A stretch of 56,909 bases of DNA from positions 1-56,909 of the forward strand of contig JAMCSM010000001.1 of the NCBI GenBank assembly GCA_023380915.1, read 5' to 3'. This document shows positions 50,488 to 56,909 of the stretch, piece after piece (the stretch's first letter is position 1; every line of letters starts with the position of its first letter). This DNA comes from Actinomycetota bacterium (lineage in GTDB: Bacteria; Actinomycetota; Humimicrobiia; Humimicrobiales; Humimicrobiaceae). Made by a program: the position numbers and the translations under genes. Under the pieces are notes generated by a model. It did no database searches. It worked only from the letters and a program-made list of their open reading frames with translations, and was not told the DNA's origin.

Positions 50488-51822
50488 ATGTCAGCCGTAA
50501 AGTTAAATGATGTTTTTTTAAAAATAAAACCTTTACTTAAAAAACCTGTAATATCCTGGGCTTTGTATGATTTTGCAAATACTTCTTTTGCCATAGTGAT
50601 AATTAGCGTGGTGTTTCCAATTTATTTCACTAATGTAATTGCCTCCAGTACAATTTACGGAAAAAATTTTGGCGATCTGATGTGGGGAGTTTCAAGCGGT
50701 GTCTCAATGCTTATTGCATCTGCATTTGCACCTATTTTCGGAGCAATTGCTGATACACATAGATCCAAGAATAAATTCCTAATAATTTTAACAGTCTTTT
50801 GCATAATCTTCAGTTTTTTACTTTATTTTACGGGAAAGGGAACTGTTTTAATTGGCATGGCAATATTTATTTGCGCTAATTTCTTTTACCAGACTTCAAT
50901 GATGTTTTATAATTCCTTTCTGCCGGAATTGTCAGAGAAAGGAAATGTCGGATTTCTTTCAGGTTTTGGTTTTTCGCTGGGTTATCTGGGCGGACTTATA
51001 ACTATTGCAATTATTTATCCTCTTTTAGGTGGAGGACTTGAAACGGAAAATATTGCATCTCTTAAATTAACTTTTATAATAACTGCAGTTATTTTCCTGA
51101 TTTTTGCATTTCCTTCTTTTTTATTTCTAAAAGATAAACCTGCTGTTAATCAATCAGAGCTTCTTTTCCACAGCAGGATTTTCTATATTAAATATGGTTT
51201 TCAGAAGCTTGGTCAAACTTTCAGGAGGATGAAATACAATAAAAGCCTCATAAGATTTCTGATTGCTTTTTTTCTTTACAGCAATGCATTTTCAATACTT
51301 GCAGTATATGCTGCCGTATATGGTAAAAATACTTTGAATCTTTCCCTGCAGGAAATTGCATTACTTCTTATTCTTGGTCATTTTCCGGTAATTATAAGCT
51401 CAATTTTCTTTGGCTGGCTTGTGGACAGGATAGGATCAAAAAAAGTAATTGTTGTTACTCTTGCATTATGGTGCATGGTAATAATTTTTGTAACTTTATT
51501 TAATATAAAAGCAGTATTTTATATTGCTTACATTCTTGCATCAGTGATAACAGGATCAACATTAATTGCAAGCAGAAGCCTGATGAGCTTTCTTATTCCA
51601 TATGAGAGAGAAGCAGAATATTTCAGTTTTTATGCAATTGGAGGAAAATTTTCTTCAATACTTGGTCCTGTTGCATTCGGGCTGCTTTCCTATATCACTA
51701 AAAGCCAACGTATTGCACTTTTAAGCACCATTATTTTTCTTGTTGGAGGTCTTGCAGTTATTTTGACAGTAAAAGTTCCAAAAACAAGACCGGAAAGCAT
51801 TAAGGATTCTCCAATTCCATAA
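50488..51822 (+). CDS. UMF1/Atg22-like major facilitator transporter
   Basis: 444-aa membrane protein with about 12 helices. The N-terminal motif SWALYDFANTSFAIVIISVVFP is the signature of the UMF1 (Atg22-related) family; AFAPIFGAIADTHRSK is the MFS A-type loop. A mid-protein cytoplasmic loop separates two six-helix halves, and GWLVDRIGSKK lies in the second half. Substrates of bacterial members are not well known; amino-acid or small-molecule efflux is suggested by the yeast relative. It stands alone in its region. Confidence 0.88.
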   Translation: MSAVKLNDVFLKIKPLLKKPVISWALYDFANTSFAIVIISVVFPIYFTNVIASSTIYGKNFGDLMWGVSSGVSMLIASAFAPIFGAIADTHRSKNKFLIILTVFCIIFSFLLYFTGKGTVLIGMAIFICANFFYQTSMMFYNSFLPELSEKGNVGFLSGFGFSLGYLGGLITIAIIYPLLGGGLETENIASLKLTFIITAVIFLIFAFPSFLFLKDKPAVNQSELLFHSRIFYIKYGFQKLGQTFRRMKYNKSLIRFLIAFFLYSNAFSILAVYAAVYGKNTLNLSLQEIALLLILGHFPVIISSIFFGWLVDRIGSKKVIVVTLALWCMVIIFVTLFNIKAVFYIAYILASVITGSTLIASRSLMSFLIPYEREAEYFSFYAIGGKFSSILGPVAFGLLSYITKSQRIALLSTIIFLVGGLAVILTVKVPKTRPESIKDSPIP

Positions 51823-51952
51823 AAACTGCGGGAAGTATTCTCCAAAACCAGAATAAATTATTGAAGGCTTTAATTTCAGAATATTTTTATTTGCATGAAT
51901 ATTTTTATAATTATAAACTAATAATATTTTCAGAAGAATATTAAATACAAAA

Positions 51953-53335
51953 ATGAATAAAAAAGATATTGCAAAAAGAAGGCTGTCTATTTTTTCTCTT
52001 CTTATATCAATATTTCTGGTGATTTTAAAAACAGTTGTTGCATATACTTCAAATAGCATTGGAATATATTCCGAAGCTTTAAATAACAGTCTTGACATAG
52101 TAACTGTCCTTATTACCTTTATGGCAATAAGAATATCAATAAGGCCTCCGGATAAGGATCATCCTTACGGACATGGAAAATATGAGAACTTCTCTGCATT
52201 TATTGAAATAATAATAATAAGTCTGTTGGGCTTTTATGTAATATATAGGGCTATTATAAGAATAATTACCAGAGACTATTTTCTGAATTTAAATTTTTAT
52301 GTATTTTTAGTTCTTATTTTTTCAATAGTTATTAATATATTCAGGGTAATTTATATATATAAAATAGCAAATAAATATAATTCTCCGGCATTTAAGGCTG
52401 ACCTTATTAATTATTCAGGTGATATTATCAGTTCCATAGTGGTTATTGCCGGACTTGCTTTTGCAAAATACGGCTTTAATATTGCAGATCCTGTGGCGGC
52501 AATAATAGTTTCAGTCATAATACTGTTTTTCAGTATAAAGCTTGGAATTAAAACTGTAAGAGATTTACTGGGGTTTGTTCCTGTTGAAATAACCGATAAT
52601 ATTGAGTCAATTCTTGCAGGATTTAAGGAAATCCAGAATATTAATTTTATTAAAGTACAGGAAGTGGGAAATATTAATTTTATAAATATAAGCCTCTCAT
52701 TAAAAAGCAGCCTCCATCTTTCCCAGGCGGAGTTAATAAAAGAAAAAATAAAAAGCAAACTTAAAAGCAGATTTCCTGAATCAGAGCTTTTAATTGAGAC
52801 AACCTCCTCTCTTGAAAGACAGGAGCTTGAAGATATTATCAAGGAAGTAGTCTTGAGCAATCCAAAGGTGGTAGATATTCATAATATCTCAATAAGTGAT
52901 GCAGGGGGAAAACTTAATGCAACAGTTCATCTTGAGCTTTCAAAGGATATAAAGCTTTTTGAAGCGGAAACTCTTACAAAAAAAATTGAAAAGAAAATCA
53001 TGGATACTGCTTCAGAACTTGACGGAATTTATATTCATATAGAGGTACAGGAAAAAAGCCTGGAAAAATGCCAGGATATAACAAAAACATCAGGTCAACT
53101 GATATCAGAAATAAAAGAGAAAGTAAAAGATTACGTAGATCCACAGACATGTCATAAGTTTACAGTTCTTTTAAAAAATGATAAATACAATGTCTCTTTT
53201 CACTGCAGATTTAACAGAAATCTTGAAATTAATGAAGTCCATCTTAAAACAACTGAAATGGAAAATCATATAAAAACTGCCTTTAAAGACATTGATGAAC
53301 TTACCATTCATGCCGAACCGGAAAAGCTTCCCTAA
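51953..53335 (+). CDS. Cation diffusion facilitator transporter with three C-terminal domains
   Basis: 460-aa metal exporter of the CDF/FieF family. The membrane part (about 10-200) has DHPYGHGKYEN after helix 2. The transport-site positions equivalent to FieF D45/D49 and H153/D157 read N44-x3-D48 and N153-x3-D157, so two of four ligands are replaced by Asn. Behind it lie three successive ferredoxin-like cytoplasmic domains (about 205-285, 290-370 and 375-455) where FieF has one. The metal specificity is probably unusual (Mn, Fe, Co or other). Part of the extension resembles duplicated ZT_dimer domains. Confidence 0.9.
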   Translation: MNKKDIAKRRLSIFSLLISIFLVILKTVVAYTSNSIGIYSEALNNSLDIVTVLITFMAIRISIRPPDKDHPYGHGKYENFSAFIEIIIISLLGFYVIYRAIIRIITRDYFLNLNFYVFLVLIFSIVINIFRVIYIYKIANKYNSPAFKADLINYSGDIISSIVVIAGLAFAKYGFNIADPVAAIIVSVIILFFSIKLGIKTVRDLLGFVPVEITDNIESILAGFKEIQNINFIKVQEVGNINFINISLSLKSSLHLSQAELIKEKIKSKLKSRFPESELLIETTSSLERQELEDIIKEVVLSNPKVVDIHNISISDAGGKLNATVHLELSKDIKLFEAETLTKKIEKKIMDTASELDGIYIHIEVQEKSLEKCQDITKTSGQLISEIKEKVKDYVDPQTCHKFTVLLKNDKYNVSFHCRFNRNLEINEVHLKTTEMENHIKTAFKDIDELTIHAEPEKLP

Positions 53336-53471
53336 GTGAAGCTAAATTAGCAGAGCGCGTATGCCATTAATTTTTTTGAATAATAAATAATTACTAATAA
53401 AATAATTGTTTATTTGCGAAATAATTTTCATTTTAATTACCAAATAATTTTAAAAAATTTTTAGAAATTCC

Positions 53472-53500
53472 TTGATTTTTAATTTTTCATGTATTAATAT
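53472..53500 (+). promoter_or_regulatory. groESL promoter
   Basis: TTGATT at 53472-53477, a 17-base spacer, TAATAT at 53495-53500. The predicted transcription start (about 53507) falls at the edge of the CIRCE element, as in HrcA-controlled groESL operons. Confidence 0.72.
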
Positions 53501-53509
53501 TTGTAAATG

Positions 53510-53536
53510 TTAGCAGACTGGATATAAGAGTGCTAA
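53510..53536 (+). promoter_or_regulatory. CIRCE operator (HrcA-binding site)
   Basis: The right arm GAGTGCTAA (53528-53536) is a perfect match. The left arm TTAGCAGAC (53510-53518) differs from TTAGCACTC at two positions. The spacer is exactly nine bases. Position just downstream of the promoter and ahead of groES makes the call secure. The imperfect left arm may weaken repression by HrcA. Confidence 0.88.
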
Positions 53537-53626
53537 ATTAAAAATGTCTATTTGTATAATTAAATAATTATGTTGATAGATAATTATTATTAAAAAAACA
53601 TTTATTATTAAGAAGGGGGTAAATTG

Positions 53627-53914
53627 ATGGGATACAAACCATTAGGCGACAGAATTCTTGTTAAGCCAAAAGCAAGCGAGGAGAAAACAGAAAGCGGTAT
53701 AGTTCTTCCGGATACTGCCAAGGAAAAACCACAGGAAGGTGAAGTAATTTCAGTAGGTCCCGGTGCAAAGGATGATCAGGGAAAAAGAATTGCAATGGAC
53801 ATAAAAGCAGGGGATAAGGTTCTTTATTCCAAATATTCAGGAACAGAAGTAAAGATAAAGGGTGTGGAGCATCTCATTATCAGAGAAAGTGATGTACTTG
53901 CAATAGTCGAGTAG
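53627..53914 (+). CDS. groES: Co-chaperonin GroES
   Basis: 95-aa GroEL cap. Start [13 protein letters not shown], the mobile-loop region [21 protein letters not shown], and the end [18 protein letters not shown] are all standard. ATG 53627 with AAGGGGG at 53613-53619 is the start; the adjacent TTG at 53624 would be one codon longer. Heat-regulated through CIRCE. groEL follows after about 100 bases with its own ribosome site. Confidence 0.96.
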   Translation: MGYKPLGDRILVKPKASEEKTESGIVLPDTAKEKPQEGEVISVGPGAKDDQGKRIAMDIKAGDKVLYSKYSGTEVKIKGVEHLIIRESDVLAIVE

Positions 53915-53996
53915 TTTGATTTGAAGTATTTAAGATTTATTTATTAATTTTTAGAAATTTAATTAAAAAGTATTTAAGGTTTTTAATTTTGATTAA

Positions 53997-55643
<1,647 letters not shown>

Positions 55644-55700
55644 TGTAAGCCAGGCTTCAAAAAAGTATAGATTTAAACGTTATGGTTTAAATAAATTCAT

Positions 55701-55735
55701 AAGAGATGGCAGTTTTCTGCCATCTCTTATTTTTT
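55701..55735 (+). terminator. Intrinsic terminator of groESL
   Basis: AAGAGATGGCAG (55701-55712) pairs perfectly with 55717-55728 around a TTTT loop, then ATTTTTT follows. The stem is 12 bases and the T run lies on the plus-strand side. It is the clearest terminator in the window. Confidence 0.88.
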
Positions 55736-55802
55736 ACGTCCAGAAATATTTGTTTTATTGACACTTTAGGAATTTTAAATAATATTCAAATAAAGTATTT
55801 TC

Positions 55803-56063
55803 TTATCCATATAATCGGTTGTGACTGCCAAGAGCAACAAAAATTACCTCTTTGTCATCGTTTAATTTATAAACTGCCCGAATATCTCCAGAGATATTGA
55901 TACTTCTATAACCGTACCATTTGCCTTTGAGCGGGTGATTATTTAGTTTAGGATGATAGGGATTATCATAGAATAATTTTAACCGTTCTTGAAAAGATGC
56001 TTTTATTTTCTGGTCAAAAAGTTTGTAGTCTCTTACGAATCTTTTATGAAATCTTAGTTTCAT
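55803..56063 (-). CDS. RelE/YafQ-type toxin
   Basis: 86-aa RelE-superfamily toxin: LRFHKRFVRDYKLFDQKIKASFQERLKLFYDNPYHPKLNNHPLKG pattern at the N-terminus, GYRSINISGDIRAVYKL strand pair and a final VIFVALGSHNRLYG with the terminal His/Tyr pair of YafQ-type toxins. The start lies inside the end of the antitoxin gene (20-base overlap), so they are co-translated. Predicted mRNA endonuclease. Confidence 0.88.
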   Translation of the reverse strand: MKLRFHKRFVRDYKLFDQKIKASFQERLKLFYDNPYHPKLNNHPLKGKWYGYRSINISGDIRAVYKLNDDKEVIFVALGSHNRLYG

Positions 56064-56343
56064 CTATCGCTTTTTGTTCAAGATAGGAGATAGCTTTTTC
56101 AGCACTGTCGAAACGCGGTGATAGATTCCTATCATTTGAAATATCTTTTTCTACTTCGTCTAAAATCTTTTCCAGCTCAGGGCTCATTGAATAAGCAAGA
56201 GAGAAAGAAAATTCACGGGTTCGAATAAATTGCCGAAGGTAGGCATTTACTAAAGTGCTCAAAGGTACCCCTAATTCATGAGCTAACTTTTGAGCTTTTT
56301 CTTTAATTTCTTTGTCGGTTTTAATGTTTATGACAGTTTTCAT
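56044..56343 (-). CDS. RelB/DinJ-type antitoxin
   Basis: 99-aa antitoxin with an N-terminal ribbon-helix-helix: KTVINIKTDKEIKEKAQKLAHELGVPLSTLVNAYLRQF, as in DinJ/RelB. The acidic middle (ELEKILDEVEKDI) and C-terminus should bind the toxin. It precedes the toxin on the minus strand. The promoter lies in the AT-rich region after 56343. Confidence 0.88.
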   Translation of the reverse strand: MKTVINIKTDKEIKEKAQKLAHELGVPLSTLVNAYLRQFIRTREFSFSLAYSMSPELEKILDEVEKDISNDRNLSPRFDSAEKAISYLEQKAIDETKIS

Positions 56344-56554
56344 ATTACCATTGTATATACAACAGTTATAAATGTCAATTACTATAGCGGAAAGACTTAC
56401 AAGTCACAGTAATCATTATAAATTAAATTGATATTTTAGTTGTGGACAAATTTGTCAACCAAATTAAAAGTTAAAATATTGACTAAAATAAAATTTAAAA
56501 TTAAATTATAAAATACTTATCTTTAGTATAATAATTATTAATATTTATATTTAT

Positions 56555-56909
56555 ATGAATAATTTATTATATAATTATAATTTAAACGAAAACTATTCCA
56601 GTTATAAAATAATTATTGCCGATACTGATCTTAATACTTTTAATGAGTTTGCAAAAATAAAAGAAGATTTTTGTTTTATAAATCTAAGCAGTGATTTTGC
56701 TGTTAATTTTGTTCTGGAATATGAAAAGATTAATTATTTACTGATAAGCAACAGAATAGGCAATTTAAACAACTTAATAAATAAAGCTCAAAAGAAGAAT
56801 GTCAAAGTTTTTATCCTCGGCAAAGATATCGAATATCCCCTAAATTTTGAAAAAATAAGAAATATATTGATTAGTGAAATTAATGATAATTTAAAATCCG
56901 GCAATAAAA
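56555..56909 (+). CDS. Unrecognised protein, truncated by the window end
   Basis: Open frame of 118 complete codons from ATG 56555 to the window end without a stop. The product begins with a short Asn/Tyr-rich segment, then YKIIIADTDLNTFNEFAKI and YLLISNRIGN, KVFILGKD: alternating strands and helices like a response-regulator receiver fold, with Asp at the position of the receiver acidic pocket but no clear phospho-acceptor lysine visible. It might be the N-terminus of a CpaE-like or other receiver-fold protein. No family is assigned. No clear ribosome site. Confidence 0.55.
   Translation, partial: MNNLLYNYNLNENYSSYKIIIADTDLNTFNEFAKIKEDFCFINLSSDFAVNFVLEYEKINYLLISNRIGNLNNLINKAQKKNVKVFILGKDIEYPLNFEKIRNILISEINDNLKSGNK

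Overview
The window comes from a low-GC (AT-rich intergenic DNA), strictly anaerobic-looking bacterium. It encodes GroES/GroEL under a CIRCE-type operator, TsaE/TsaB/TsaD, an HD-GYP protein, two-component proteins and many toxin-antitoxin pairs, so the heterodisulfide-reductase-like genes do not indicate a methanogen. The Ala/Glu/Thr-rich linker behind the lipobox of the sugar-binding lipoprotein, the many URO-D-like proteins and the Hdr/Mvh set suggest an uncultivated subsurface lineage (low-GC Actinobacteriota of the Humimicrobiia type, or Atribacterota). That placement is inference; there is no rRNA in the window.

1-14.6 kb is a continuous plus-strand energy-conversion island: hdrC-hdrB-hdrA, mvhD, a 66-aa orf, mvhG-mvhA, a hydrogenase maturation protease, a second mvhD-like gene (flxD), two iron-sulfur subunits, an FAD/NAD(P)H-binding subunit (flxA-like) and an Rrf2 regulator. 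It joins an H2-oxidising [NiFe] hydrogenase module and a pyridine-nucleotide (Flx-type) module to a single HdrABC. HdrA is a 1676-aa fusion: one HdrA half carries an inserted GltD/NfnB-like NAD(P)H oxidoreductase whose nucleotide-binding domain is duplicated, and a second complete HdrA unit follows.

14.6-31.6 kb is mixed: a URO-D-family protein, a fold-back (MITE-like) element, a class III aminotransferase, a small lipoprotein, a family 4 uracil-DNA glycosylase with tsaE-tsaB, a minus-strand signalling operon (receiver-PAS-GAF-HD-GYP, NMT1-like binding protein, histidine kinase, stand-alone receiver), tsaD, a DUF4432 aldose-epimerase-like protein, three type II toxin-antitoxin pairs and a TPM-domain membrane protein.

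31.7-45 kb is a catabolic island: four more URO-D-family proteins, a DeoR regulator with candidate operators, a sugar-type ABC importer (binding protein and two permeases, no ATPase), a propeller-like lipoprotein, a mannose-6-phosphate-isomerase-like cupin and an FGGY kinase that appears to start at an ATA codon. The combination suggests uptake and phosphorylation of an unknown, possibly methylated, sugar or polyol.

45-56.9 kb holds an AbiEi/AbiEii pair, a TPR protein, a terpenoid-cyclase-fold protein, an MBL hydrolase, a UMF1/Atg22-like transporter, a CDF metal transporter with unusual site residues, groES-groEL with promoter, CIRCE and terminator, a RelE/YafQ-type TA pair, and the start of an unrecognised gene cut by the window end.
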